Assembly (NCBI RefSeq): GCF_020510705.1
Contig: NZ_CP075184.1
Span: 372,001-436,000, forward strand
DNA from: Acidovorax radicis
GTDB taxonomy: Bacteria > Pseudomonadota > Gammaproteobacteria > Burkholderiales > Burkholderiaceae_C
Reading direction: 5' to 3'
Length of the DNA: 64,000 bases
Positions 1-8,399 of the stretch are shown here, in pieces. Below the pieces are notes generated by a model, which saw only the letters and a program-made list of their open reading frames with translations, had not been told where the DNA came from and searched no databases. The stretch's first letter is position 1; each line of letters opens with the position of its first letter. A program made the position numbers and the translations under genes.

Positions 1-138
1 GCTGGCGCTAAAGGCCGCAGCCTCGCCCATCGCGGCCAGGTTCAGTGCGAAGGGCAGGGCAGTGCCGGCCAGGCCGAGTTGGGTGGACCGGCGCAGGAAC
101 GCGCGGCGGCTGTGGAGTTCTGGTTGAAGCAGGTGCAT
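1..138 (-). CDS. DUF1501 family protein, N-terminal fragment (runs off window)
   Basis: Only the first 46 codons are present, and the gene continues beyond base 1. The visible N-terminus carries a twin-arginine type signal: SRRAFLRRSTQLGLAG, followed by a hydrophobic Ala/Leu stretch. Export of a folded protein through the Tat pathway is therefore likely. DUF1501 proteins are usually exported proteins of unknown function and are commonly encoded directly downstream of a DUF1800 gene. That is the arrangement here: the DUF1800 stop lies about 50 bases upstream. The family call rests on the signal and the neighbour because the diagnostic body lies outside the window. Confidence 0.7.
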   Translation of the reverse strand, partial: MHLLQPELHSRRAFLRRSTQLGLAGTALPFALNLAAMGEAAAFSAS

Positions 139-189
139 GGCGTGGCTTCTTGGGTTCGGTGAGGGGCGTGCGTGTGGTGCCGGCGGCAA

Positions 190-2052
190 TCACTTTTGGA
201 CGAGGTATTCGGCCGAAGCCATCACCAGGAAGATGGCCGCCGCCACGCGGTCGAGTTTGGTGCTGTCGGTACTCGCCGCCGTGACGGGTGTTGCCTTCAA
301 GGCGTTTGCGATGAGCTGGGTGGTGGCGTTGGACAACTGGCCTGCGCACATCAGCAGGTTGATGCGCGCCACCAGCGCGTCAGCGTCGGCGGCCAGCGCC
401 AGTTCGCTGGCGTAGCTGGCCTTGAGGTCGTAGCCATTGCCGCTGGTGCTGGCGTTGTTGGGCAGCTCGGGGGCGTTCACATAGAGGCCGTTGCGGATGA
501 CGCCCTGCATGTAGTTCAGGTAGCCGCCCACGCTGCTTTCGTTGACCAGCTGAAACTCCGGCGCCACGGCGCCCCCGGCGGCCAGCGCCGTGGAGGGCGG
601 CACATACCCAGGCCGGAAGAAATTGAACACCGACGGCGAGCGCAGCGGGCTTTGGCCCAGGCGGGAGCCGGGGTCACTCAGATCCCCGATCTTCCAGCTG
701 CCCTTGGCCGATTCAAGGCCAAAGGTGCGGCCCCACTGCACCAGCCGCAGCATCGGCTCGCGCAGCTTGCCAAAGCCGGGCGCCGTGAGGCCTGCCGGGG
801 CGCGGGCCTCATCGTCGAGCAAGATGGCGCGAATGACCGCCCGCATGTCCCCGCGCACGCCCGTCCCGTTGTTGTTGAAGGCCGCCGCCACGCGCGCCAC
901 ATAGGCGGGCGATGGGTTGCTGGTGACCAGGCGCTGAATCAGCTGCTTGCCGATGAACGGGCCCACATTGGCGTGGTTGAACAAGGCGTCGAGTGCGATC
1001 TTGAGCGCTGCGGGCCCGGCCGTGTTGGCGGGCACGGAGGTCCCCAGAAAGGTGGCCGCCAGCGTGGAGTGGCGCGACGCGGTCAGCGCCATGGGCAGGC
1101 GCGCGAAAGTGGGGCTGGGAACGGTGCGGGTGGTGCCCGGCACGGCACTGGGTGTGTTCTGCGACTGGTCGTAGTCATAGCCGGTGAAAACGCGTGCAAG
1201 GTTGCTCACATCGCTCAGGGTGTAGCTGTCGACGGGTTTGCCCGCGCTGTCTTTTTTGGGCGTTCCATCGGGGTGGAGTTCGGCGAGCCCGATTGACATG
1301 AGCTGCATGACCTCGCGGGCGTAGTTCTCGTCGGGCTGGCGGCCCGTGGCGGTGTTTTCCTTCTGGTTGCCACGCGTGTTGAGGTAGTAGCCCATGGCCG
1401 CGTTGAGCGTCACGTCCTGCAGCACCGACCGGTAGTTGCCAAAGGCGTTGTTCACGAGCTGGTCCCAGTACCACGCCATGGCGTGGCTGCGCCAGCTCAC
1501 GTCCACGCCAGACGTTGACACCACGCAGATCTCTGACAGCGCCAGTGCCACCCGCTTGCGCAGCCCGTCGGGCGACTTCATGAGCTGGTACCAGATCATG
1601 TAGTCGGCCGGGTAGCTGTTGTCGTAATACGCCGTGTCCTTGCTGATGTCGGCGTAACCACGCTGGTTGAGCCAGTCCCAGCCCGAGAGGCTGGCGGGGG
1701 CATTGAACTGGCTTTCGAGCCAGTCGGCGTAGGTGGTGGCGCGCAACGCTGCGATGTCGGCGGTGGATGCGGCGAACTGCGCCTGCAGCAGAAAACGGGC
1801 GGCCTCCTGGTCGGTGGATGCTGATCGATAGGTGCCACTGCCGGGGGAAGTCCCGGGCGATCCCAGGTCCCCGCCACTGCTGTTGCCACCGCCGCCGCAG
1901 GCGGCAAGTGCCGCAGACGCGGCCAGCGCAGAGGCTCCGATGGCCCTTTGCCCGGCACCCGAGGGGAGTTGGGTGGGACTGTTGTTGGCGGAGAGGCGGT
2001 GGAAGTCCTGTGCAACCTCGGTTGCCATGGTCTCATCGTGGATGGTGTTCAT
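190..2052 (-). CDS. DUF1800 family lipoprotein
   Basis: About 620 residues. I take ATG at 2052 (MNTIHDETM...); an in-frame upstream ATG at 2127 would add 25 unlikely residues, and an ATG 8 codons downstream is also possible. A hydrophobic Ala-rich stretch ends in LAAC with Cys near residue 52, followed by a Gly/Ser-rich linker, which suggests a lipoprotein or exported protein. The body has DUF1800 hallmarks: ARFLLQAQFA near the start, then YAREVMQLMSIGL, a region with GPFIGKQLIQRLVTSNPSPAYVARV split over two blocks, and SPSVFNFFRPGY. The function of the family is unknown. It pairs with the DUF1501 gene downstream. Confidence 0.85.
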   Translation of the reverse strand: MNTIHDETMATEVAQDFHRLSANNSPTQLPSGAGQRAIGASALAASAALAACGGGGNSSGGDLGSPGTSPGSGTYRSASTDQEAARFLLQAQFAASTADIAALRATTYADWLESQFNAPASLSGWDWLNQRGYADISKDTAYYDNSYPADYMIWYQLMKSPDGLRKRVALALSEICVVSTSGVDVSWRSHAMAWYWDQLVNNAFGNYRSVLQDVTLNAAMGYYLNTRGNQKENTATGRQPDENYAREVMQLMSIGLAELHPDGTPKKDSAGKPVDSYTLSDVSNLARVFTGYDYDQSQNTPSAVPGTTRTVPSPTFARLPMALTASRHSTLAATFLGTSVPANTAGPAALKIALDALFNHANVGPFIGKQLIQRLVTSNPSPAYVARVAAAFNNNGTGVRGDMRAVIRAILLDDEARAPAGLTAPGFGKLREPMLRLVQWGRTFGLESAKGSWKIGDLSDPGSRLGQSPLRSPSVFNFFRPGYVPPSTALAAGGAVAPEFQLVNESSVGGYLNYMQGVIRNGLYVNAPELPNNASTSGNGYDLKASYASELALAADADALVARINLLMCAGQLSNATTQLIANALKATPVTAASTDSTKLDRVAAAIFLVMASAEYLVQK

Positions 2053-2441
2053 AGTGGGTTGTGGTGCCAACAGGTTTTGCGGCGCAGTGGCCACTTCATC
2101 ACAGAGCGCGGTAGCGTGGCGGCACAAGTGTTACGAGGCGAAACGGCCTCTACACAAACGGCATTTTTATTTGAATGGGTGAGGAATGTTTGCAACACCT
2201 TGTGTACGCCGGGGCGCTCTTTGGGGCGGCTATGCGCGTCGTTCCAGGCGACCCATCCCGTCAGGCGCCGTCATCGTCGGCACTGTCCGTCACATCCGTA
2301 GGCCGTTGCTGACGTGTGCTGGATGGCACGGACTACGGCGCCCCCGATGATTCGTTTCTACAGTGGACTCCATCGCATCAAGCATGTGTTCCACCCGCAC
2401 CGAGTGGATGGCTGAAGCGAAGTATTTCGAGGATGCACACC
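2053..2441. other. Intergenic region between divergent DUF1800 and CsbD genes
   Basis: About 390 bases lie between the start of the DUF1800 gene (minus) and the CsbD-like gene (plus). I see no convincing small gene, tRNA or strong hairpin. Regulatory sequences for both divergent genes should lie here, but no well-spaced -35/-10 pair could be called with confidence. Confidence 0.5.
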
Positions 2442-2660
2442 ATGAATGAAGACACCGTCAAGGGCAACTGGAAGCAATTCAAAGGCAAGATGGTCGAACA
2501 GTGGGGCAAGCTCACGAACGACGACTTTGATGTCATCGATGGCAAGCGCGAACAATTCCTGGGCAAGCTCCAGGAGCGCCAAGGCATCGCCCGTGACGCC
2601 GCTGAAAAGCAGCTGAGCGATTGGCAGGCCCGCCACCCCGACTTCCGCTTTAACGACTGA
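2442..2660 (+). CDS. CsbD-like small stress protein
   Basis: A 72-residue protein beginning MNEDTVKGNWKQFKGK, with the typical CsbD-like pattern (repeated W-Q/K-x-x-x-G-K, then GKREQFLGKLQERQGI). It is small, charged, probably soluble and cytoplasmic. The family is associated with general stress responses (CsbD of Bacillus subtilis, YjbJ of E. coli), but the molecular role is not established. A GAGGA ribosome binding site lies about 8 bases before the ATG. A GC-rich hairpin follows the stop. Confidence 0.88.
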   Translation: MNEDTVKGNWKQFKGKMVEQWGKLTNDDFDVIDGKREQFLGKLQERQGIARDAAEKQLSDWQARHPDFRFND

Positions 2661-2682
2661 CCGGCGGCCGACCGCGACCGTT

Positions 2683-2702
2683 TGCGGGGCTTTCGCCCCG
2701 CA
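2683..2702 (+). terminator. Hairpin after CsbD-like gene
   Basis: A perfect 8-bp stem, TGCGGGGC/GCCCCGCA, with a TTTC loop lies 23 bases after the stop codon. There is no T-tract, so termination efficiency is uncertain. Confidence 0.5.
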
Positions 2703-2819
2703 CCGCAACGCTGCGGCCCTGGGTCATCCCTTTGGAGCCCGTCGCACCGCTGCCTGGGCGGCCCGGTCACCCGGTTCGAAGCACCACCCCCTACCCATTC
2801 AATCCCCGAGGAGAAAACC

Positions 2820-3401
2820 ATGAAATTCACACGCACCCTGATCGCATCTGTCGCCGCCGCCCTGATGGCCACTTCTGCTTTTGCCATGACCAAGGAAGAG
2901 CACAAGGCTGAAAAGGACCGCATCTCGGCGACCTACAAGGCCGACAAGAAGAGCTGCGATGCCATGAAAGACAACGCCAAGGACATTTGCGTGAAGGAAG
3001 CCAAGGGCAAGGAAGACATCGCCAAGGCCGAGCTCGAAGCGCAGTACAAACCGAGCGCCAAGGCCACCCACAAGGTCGCTGACGCCCGTGCAGATGCCGC
3101 CTATGAAGTGGCCAAGGAAAAATGCGACGACATGAAGGGCAACGAGAAGGACGTCTGCGTCAAAGACGCCAAGGCAGCCCACGTGAAGGCCAAGGAAGAC
3201 GCCAAGGTGGCTGCAGTGCAAGCCAAGCCCGCCGATAGCATGGCCGAAAAGAAGGCCGACGTTGCCGAAGCCAAGAAGGACGCCAACGCCGAGAAGAACG
3301 AAGCCAACTACAAGGCGGCCAAGGAACGTTGCGACGCCATGTCGGGTGATGCCAAGTCCAAGTGTGTGGACGACATGAAGCGCATGTACAACAAGAGCTG
3401 A
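2820..3401 (+). CDS. Exported Lys/Ala-rich protein with three Cys-pair repeats
   Basis: 193 residues with a GGAG ribosome binding site upstream of the ATG. A clear Sec signal peptide (MKFTRTLIASVAAALMATSAFA) of about 22 residues is followed by a very hydrophilic Lys/Ala/Asp/Glu-rich body that should be helical. Three degenerate repeats are visible, each centred on C-D-x-M-(K/S)-x-(N/D)-x-K-(D/S)-x-C-V: CDAMKDNAKDICVKEAK, CDDMKGNEKDVCVKDAK and CDAMSGDAKSKCVDDMK. The paired cysteines 11 residues apart could form periplasmic disulfides or bind something. No known enzyme domain is recognised. Similar proteins are often labelled TolA-like because of composition only. It forms a single-gene unit, followed by a strong hairpin. 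Confidence 0.75.
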   Translation: MKFTRTLIASVAAALMATSAFAMTKEEHKAEKDRISATYKADKKSCDAMKDNAKDICVKEAKGKEDIAKAELEAQYKPSAKATHKVADARADAAYEVAKEKCDDMKGNEKDVCVKDAKAAHVKAKEDAKVAAVQAKPADSMAEKKADVAEAKKDANAEKNEANYKAAKERCDAMSGDAKSKCVDDMKRMYNKS

Positions 3402-3451
3402 TCGTGCGGGCAGGCCTTGCCGCCTGCTGAGGATTGACAATGCAAATGCTG

Positions 3452-3475
3452 ATGCCCCGCTCCCGAGCGGGGCAT
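3452..3475 (+). terminator. Perfect hairpin terminator after Cys-repeat protein
   Basis: A perfect 10-bp stem ATGCCCCGCT/AGCGGGGCAT with a 4-base CCCG loop lies 50 bases after the stop codon and is followed by TTGTTG. This is a likely intrinsic terminator. Confidence 0.7.
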
Positions 3476-3641
3476 TGTTGCGTCTGGCCTGGGACTGGTT
3501 CGCAGGTTTTAGCGCCTGGTGGCCATCCCCTGCGAGATCGTCAACAGGCCCCTGGAGCGGCGGCGGGCTGATCTGAGTCAATGTGGCCTGGCCGCAGCGC
3601 TTCTAAGCTGCGCGTTTTTCTCAACATACAGGGGGATTTCC

Positions 3642-4148
3642 ATGGCCCAACTCGAATGGTCGGATGCGCTGAACCTTGATCTGCCCTTGATGGACAACAC
3701 CCACCGCGAGTTCGTCGACCTGCTGGCGGAGGTGGCGCATGCCGATGACCCCCAATTGCTGTCGCGTTGGCGTGTGCTGGTGGATCACACCGCCGAGCAT
3801 TTTGGGCAGGAAGATGCGTGGATGTTGTCCACCCGCTTTGCGTCGGGCAACTGCCACAGCATGCAGCACAAAGTGGTGCTGCAGGTGATGCGTGAAGGCA
3901 TCGCGCTGGCCGAAAGCGGCGATCTCCAACCGATACGCGTGATGGCGAGCGAGCTGGCGCTGTGGTTCCCTCAGCATGCGCAGAGCATGGACGCGGCCTT
4001 GGCGCTGCACCTGCGCCGCGTGGGTTTTGATCCCGCCACGGGTGTCGTGCACGCACCGCAGGCGCTGCCGGGCGATCTGATCCAGGGCTGCGGCGGCGCG
4101 ACCTGCTCCGAGCACTCTGAGCAGCCGCAGGAAGAGGCCGCAGCCTGA
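3642..4148 (+). CDS. Bacteriohemerythrin-domain protein
   Basis: 168 residues. The ATG follows a GGGGGA ribosome binding site. All di-iron ligands expected for a hemerythrin are visible: H21, H53-xxx-E57, H72-xxx-H76 and H112-xxxx-D117. This predicts a four-helix bundle with a non-heme di-iron centre that binds O2 (possibly NO), for oxygen storage, delivery or sensing. The C-terminal tail of about 40 residues carries CGGATC and a Glu-rich end that is not part of the domain. It lies directly upstream of a diguanylate cyclase. In this lineage hemerythrins are often linked to redox or c-di-GMP signalling, but a functional link here is inference. Confidence 0.88.
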   Translation: MAQLEWSDALNLDLPLMDNTHREFVDLLAEVAHADDPQLLSRWRVLVDHTAEHFGQEDAWMLSTRFASGNCHSMQHKVVLQVMREGIALAESGDLQPIRVMASELALWFPQHAQSMDAALALHLRRVGFDPATGVVHAPQALPGDLIQGCGGATCSEHSEQPQEEAAA

Positions 4149-4355
4149 TCTGACCCGCAATACCCTGCAGGGCGGGGTCGTGTCCTGTGGCGTGCGGCGT
4201 TCCCCGTTGTCCGTTCGGAGGGCTGCCGTTGAGCGGCGTCTTGGGTGGCCGCCAGCGGCCCACCGCACGCATGCTTTCACCCATGCGCTGGCCGCGCTTG
4301 TGTGGCATGCTGCCAAGTCTCAAGGCAAGTGTTGGCGGCATGGCCGCTCTGCTCC

Positions 4356-5402
4356 ATGGCCAATAGATCTTCTCCCGATGCCCCGTGCGATGACACGGCA
4401 CGTCTGCAGGCCCTTCAGCGCTACGGCATTCTCGACACGCCGATGGAGCCCGCGTATGACGAGCTGGCCGACATCGCCGGCCATGTGTGCGAAGCACCCG
4501 TGGCCCTGATCAGCTTGCTGGACAGCGACCGCCAGTGGTTCAAGGCCGCGCGCGGATTGGCGGTGCGGGAAACACCGCTGAACCAGTCCGTCTGCCAGTA
4601 CGCAATCCGGCAGCCCGGCGTTTTCATCGTGCCCGATATGGCAAAAGATGCGCGTTTTGCGCACTTCGGCATCGTGACCCAGGAGAACCCGTTGCGCTTT
4701 TACGCCGGGGCGCCCTTGATCACGCCCGATGGCTATGCGCTGGGCACGCTCTGTGTGCTGGACCACCGGCCGCGCGAGCTGTCCCCACGGGTGCAAGAGC
4801 TGTTGTGCGCGCTGGCACGCCAGGTGATCCGGCTGCTGGAGCTCAAGCGCGCGAACGACCGCCAGGGCCAGATGTTGGCAGACCTCGAAGCCGCACGGCA
4901 CCAGATGTCTGTGCTGGCCCATACCGATGTACTGACCGGGCTGGCCAATCGCCGCTCGTTCACAGAGCGGCTGCGGCAAGAGCTGGCGTTGCTGCAGCGT
5001 GGCGGCGAATCCGCCTGCCTGCTGATGATGGACATTGATCACTTCAAGCGGGTCAACGACGTGTATGGCCACCATGTGGGCGACCAGGCGCTGCAGCTGT
5101 TTGCAGCCCTGTGTCGTGAAGAGTTCCGCGCGGCCGATGTGGTGAGCCGCTGGGGTGGAGAAGAGTTTCTGGCCCTGTTGCCCGCCACCCATGTGGACCA
5201 GGCCCAGGTGGTGGCGCAACGCGTGCATGCTGCGCTGGCCGCCCATCCCTTGCCCGGCATGGAGCCACCGCTGGTGCTGGCGGTCAGCATGGGGCTCACG
5301 TCCTTTGACCCGCTGCGCCCGCTCGACATGACTTTGCGCTTGCTGGATTCCGCGCTGTATGCCGCCAAACGCGAGGGGCGTAGCCGCACCGTCGTGCTGT
5401 AG
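4356..5402 (+). CDS. GAF-GGDEF diguanylate cyclase
   Basis: 348 residues from ATG 4356 (MANRSSPDAP). An N-terminal GAF-type sensor (about 25-165) is followed by a short helical linker and a GGDEF domain (about 188-345). The active-site motif is GGEEF at 267-271, preceded by DIDHFK with the metal-binding Asp. An RxxD inhibitory site (RAAD, 258-261) sits exactly five residues before it. The enzyme should therefore make c-di-GMP from two GTP and be feedback inhibited. There are no membrane segments, so it is cytoplasmic. The ligand of the GAF domain is unknown. An upstream in-frame start would add 37 residues lacking family similarity. Confidence 0.9.
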   Translation: MANRSSPDAPCDDTARLQALQRYGILDTPMEPAYDELADIAGHVCEAPVALISLLDSDRQWFKAARGLAVRETPLNQSVCQYAIRQPGVFIVPDMAKDARFAHFGIVTQENPLRFYAGAPLITPDGYALGTLCVLDHRPRELSPRVQELLCALARQVIRLLELKRANDRQGQMLADLEAARHQMSVLAHTDVLTGLANRRSFTERLRQELALLQRGGESACLLMMDIDHFKRVNDVYGHHVGDQALQLFAALCREEFRAADVVSRWGGEEFLALLPATHVDQAQVVAQRVHAALAAHPLPGMEPPLVLAVSMGLTSFDPLRPLDMTLRLLDSALYAAKREGRSRTVVL

Positions 5403-5414
5403 TCGCAGAAGGGG

Positions 5415-5462
5415 TGCTCATTATTCGATAGCTGGTAGTGCTTATCAGATAAGCGCTACAGC
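5415..5462 (+). repeat. Dispersed ~50-bp TAGCGCTT repeat, copy 1
   Basis: Reads TGCTC-ATTATTCGATAGCTGGTAGTGCTTATC-AGATAAGCGCTACAGCC in segments. It matches the family pattern TTGCT...ATAGCTnnTAGCGCTT...AAGCGCTAnAGGCC. It lies between the convergent diguanylate cyclase gene and the small gene at 5491. The inner arms can pair as a hairpin. Confidence 0.75.
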
Positions 5463-5490
5463 CACTTTTCGCTTGTAATGGGCTGCGGGT

Positions 5491-5823
5491 TCAGTGCGGT
5501 GAATGGCGTGGCAGCAGCAGCGCCGCCATGCGCCACGATAGATCGCGCAGCGCGTGCCGCAAGGCCGGTGAATCCGCCGCTGTGCCCCGGCTGTGCCCGT
5601 CCTGGGGGCAGAACGCCGCCTCCAGCACCTGCTGCTTGGCGCTGAGCAAAGCGCCCCGGTCCCGCGCCCGCAGGGCGCGCATCAACTGATCGCGGTGGCG
5701 CTGTACGCGCTCGGTCTCTGCGGCGGTCAGCAGCGGCGGGTGTGCCGCGTCACAAGGGCCGGGCGCAGCCGGGTGCTGGGCCAGGTGCTGCGCCCAGGCG
5801 GTCGGTGTGGCGCTGGGGCTCAT
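5491..5823 (-). CDS. Small hypothetical protein translationally coupled to creD
   Basis: 110 residues, MSPSATPTAWAQHLAQ..., rich in Ala, His, Arg and Leu and probably helical (AAETERVQRHRDQLMRAL). No recognised domain, signal peptide or membrane segment. Its ATG (5823-5821) overlaps the creD stop in an ATGA arrangement, which argues that it is a real gene co-translated with creD. It is the last gene of the cre cluster. The function is unknown. Confidence 0.6.
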   Translation of the reverse strand: MSPSATPTAWAQHLAQHPAAPGPCDAAHPPLLTAAETERVQRHRDQLMRALRARDRGALLSAKQQVLEAAFCPQDGHSRGTAADSPALRHALRDLSWRMAALLLPRHSPH

Positions 5824-7340
5824 ACGGCCTCCGTTCGTGGGGCTGCGGGGCGTGGTGGGGCTGGCGGCACGGGGCGGCTGGGTGTGCTGGTTGGCGACAG
5901 TCCGTACCAGTTCACTTTGCGGGTAAGCACCATCACGGCAGCCAGCACCAGGAACAGCGCAATCGACCCCACCACCAAGGCCGTCTGCTCCAGCTGCAGC
6001 AGCACATACAGCAGCCCGTACAGCAGCGCGATGCCAGCGCCCAGCGGAATGCCGCGCGCCAGGCCGCCCAGCATGTGGCTGGCGTAATAGGCCAGCAGCA
6101 GCACACAGGCGCTGGCGGCCACCGCGTACGAGATGCCAAAGGGCAGGTGCTCCGACAGGCTCACCAGCAGCAAAAAGAAGCTGCACAACGCGCTGCCCAC
6201 CAGCAGGTACTGCACGGGGTGAACGCGCAGCCTTTTCGTCGCCGGGCCGCCCCAAGACGAAAAAGCGGCCCCCTCGGGGGGCAGCGACCCGCGTAGCGGC
6301 GGAGCGTGGGGGCCACTGCCCAGCAACTCGAAGAGACCCACGGCCACGAAGGTCAGGGCGATGAACAGCACGCCGTATTTGGTCGCGCGGTCCGACAGGG
6401 AATAAGGGTTCACCGGGTCGATGAAGGCCACGCTGAAACTGTCGGCGCAGTCGCTGGGGGTCGCCCCCCCGGGCGCATAGTCGCTGCCTTCATCCGTGCC
6501 TAGGCAAATGCGCTTGCCGTTCGCAATATCGGCCTGCGCCGTGGTGGCCAGTGACGACAGGCGCCATTGGGCTGAGAAGCCGGTCTTCTTGACCTCGCGC
6601 TCCGACGGTAGAAAGCGGCCTGCGAACGACGGGTGCGGCCAGCTGCTGGTCATCAGCACCTCGGTATTGCCGCCCAGCGGCACGATGGCCAGGCGCTCGG
6701 TGCCCACCAGTTCCAGGTCCAGCGTGGCGGTCAGGCCATCGGCCTTGCCGCGCACCGCCTCGGGCAGCACGGCATGCAGGCCCCGGCTGTAGGTGGGGTG
6801 GAAGGTGCCGGGCTTGAGGGCCAGCGCCTGCGCACCCATCGTGAACTGTGCGGTGCGGATGCCGCGCGCGTCGCCCACGGCCATCATCACGATGGGCGCG
6901 CCGCAGTGCATGCGTGAATTTTTCATGCTGCTCTGCGGCAACAGGCTGGCCAGCGACCCCCATTGCGCCGTGACGTGGGCCTTGAGGTTGAAGGTGTTCA
7001 CCTTGTGCAGCCCGCGCGCTCGCTCTTCCATGGCGGCGCCTGTACTCAGCTTGAGCTGTTCTGGCATGGCGGTGAGGATGAACTCGCGGCGCTTTTCGAC
7101 CATGCGGCGGTCATCGCCCTTGCCGGTTTCCTCGTCCCAGCTCTCCACACAGGCGCTGTGGATCATCGGTCCCATCAGCGTCTGCGGCCCGGCCAGGCTG
7201 TCGGCCACGCTCTGCGCGGTGAGGCTGCGGTAGCGCAATCGGTCACGCACCACGTTTTCGATCATGCCCAGGCCAAAGAGCAGCAGCACGGTGATGACTG
7301 CCAGCGCAGCCAGTTTGGTGATCAGGGGGTGTTTGAACAA
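5820..7340 (-). CDS. creD: Inner membrane protein CreD
   Basis: About 506 residues: one N-terminal membrane segment, a large periplasmic domain and several C-terminal membrane segments. Family features include RSLTAQSVADSLAGPQTLMGP near the N-terminus, GALFIAL-type TM, RVHPVQYLLVGSALCSFFLLL and the terminal VLTRKVNWYGLS. CreD is the CreBC-regulated inner membrane protein linked to envelope integrity and beta-lactam response; its biochemical role is unclear. I choose TTG at 7340 (FKHPLITK) because GGAGG lies six bases upstream; a GTG at 7352 would start before that site. A stretch of about 25 residues (GPHAPPLRGS...WGGPATK) appears to come from an in-frame GC-rich repeat insertion at 6240-6314. 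Confidence 0.88.
   Translation of the reverse strand: MFKHPLITKLAALAVITVLLLFGLGMIENVVRDRLRYRSLTAQSVADSLAGPQTLMGPMIHSACVESWDEETGKGDDRRMVEKRREFILTAMPEQLKLSTGAAMEERARGLHKVNTFNLKAHVTAQWGSLASLLPQSSMKNSRMHCGAPIVMMAVGDARGIRTAQFTMGAQALALKPGTFHPTYSRGLHAVLPEAVRGKADGLTATLDLELVGTERLAIVPLGGNTEVLMTSSWPHPSFAGRFLPSEREVKKTGFSAQWRLSSLATTAQADIANGKRICLGTDEGSDYAPGGATPSDCADSFSVAFIDPVNPYSLSDRATKYGVLFIALTFVAVGLFELLGSGPHAPPLRGSLPPEGAAFSSWGGPATKRLRVHPVQYLLVGSALCSFFLLLVSLSEHLPFGISYAVAASACVLLLAYYASHMLGGLARGIPLGAGIALLYGLLYVLLQLEQTALVVGSIALFLVLAAVMVLTRKVNWYGLSPTSTPSRPVPPAPPRPAAPRTEAV
6240..6314 (-). repeat. GC-rich hairpin repeat (family B) inserted in frame in creD
   Basis: Read on the minus strand, it runs from GGCCCCCACG through CGCTACGCGGG, CTGCCCCCCGAGGGGGC and CTTGGGGCGGCCCGGCG. 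The same landmarks occur at 36513-36584 between ptsH and ptsI. It is 75 bases, or 25 codons, so the creD frame is kept. Confidence 0.65.
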
Positions 7341-7515
7341 GAGATCCTCCACAAGTGAATGTTGTGGAGGCAGTGTTGTGGGCCGGTGTGAGGGCGCTAT
7401 GAAGTTTGTGAGGCCAGTGTGAAGTGGGGCGCCGCCGAAGGCGATGCGCTATGGCCGCAAAAGGTGGCTGGCCGACGGGCGCAGACGCGTGAACTCTGTC
7501 CGCGCCCGCAGCGCT

Positions 7516-8325
7516 TCAGTTGGCCGTGACCTGCTTCATCCACGCCACGACGTCGGGGTAGGCGACTTCGGGGGTGGACAGGTGCGTGGCTTTGACCTCG
7601 AGCAAGCGGCTGTGCGGATGGGCGGGGAGTTTGTCCACGTAGTACGCCCGCAAATGCGCAAAAAGAGGGTCCGCGTCACCCACCACAGAGAGCACGGGCG
7701 TCGAGGGTGGAATGCGGGGCGCCGTCACAGACATCTCCGCCTCGGATGTCGGATCAAAATACGACAGGTAGTCGGCGGCGGTGGTCGTCACACTCAACTG
7801 CCGGCCCTGGTTGATGTCATTGAATCGACCGCGCTCGGCGCCTTTGCCCGCAGCCACCAGCGCGCGGGCTTCATCGACGCTGTCGTGCACGCTCTTGAGT
7901 CGCGGGTTGCGGTAATAACCTGCGGGCACATGGCCGGGCGCCAGCAGCACCAGCGCTTGCACGTCGCCACCTCGCGCGGCATAACTCATGGCGGCTGGTG
8001 CGCCCAGGCTGTGCCCCATCAATACGATTTTTTCAGCGCCATTGGCGCGTAGCTGCTTGACCTGCGCATCGATTTCCGACATCGCCAGATCCCAGTTGCC
8101 CTCCAGATAACGCGTGCTGGCCCATGGCATGTTGGGGAAGCTCACCACCCACCCTTCGCGCTCCAGTTTGTAAACCGTCGGGCGAAAGTTTGGGTCCCGG
8201 TTGTCGCCGGGGTTTTTGCCGTGCAGCATCAGTACGCCCAGCTTGGGCTCTGCGGCGACCACGGCGTTGCCAAACAGCGAAAGCACCACCACAACGGCGC
8301 TGAAAAGAAGCGAGCGAAACGGCAT
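7516..8325 (-). CDS. Exported alpha/beta hydrolase within the cre cluster
   Basis: 269 residues starting MPFRSLLFSAVVVV, with a GGGAGA ribosome binding site. A signal peptide of about 25 residues (cut near VVAAEPK) predicts a periplasmic protein. The nucleophile elbow GHSLG (S106) and LMLHGK near the N-terminus mark an alpha/beta hydrolase, with likely acid D (VVGDADPLF) and His (KATHLSTP) near the C-terminus. Substrate unknown. Gene order creB-creC-hydrolase-creD on one strand suggests co-regulation by CreBC. The protein resembles DUF3530-like or general serine hydrolases, but no specific subfamily is claimed. Confidence 0.8.
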   Translation of the reverse strand: MPFRSLLFSAVVVVLSLFGNAVVAAEPKLGVLMLHGKNPGDNRDPNFRPTVYKLEREGWVVSFPNMPWASTRYLEGNWDLAMSEIDAQVKQLRANGAEKIVLMGHSLGAPAAMSYAARGGDVQALVLLAPGHVPAGYYRNPRLKSVHDSVDEARALVAAGKGAERGRFNDINQGRQLSVTTTAADYLSYFDPTSEAEMSVTAPRIPPSTPVLSVVGDADPLFAHLRAYYVDKLPAHPHSRLLEVKATHLSTPEVAYPDVVAWMKQVTAN

Positions 8326-8399
8326 GGATGTCTCCCGGTGAAAAGAATCCAAATGTACGGGCAGCGGTGCGAAAGTGCACCTCTTGAACGTGCGCTTCT

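Noticed and set aside
172..1296. 374-codon open frame antisense to the DUF1800 gene
   Set aside because: Composition (Gly/Ala/His/Arg) of a non-coding shadow; DUF1800 motifs are intact on the opposite strand.
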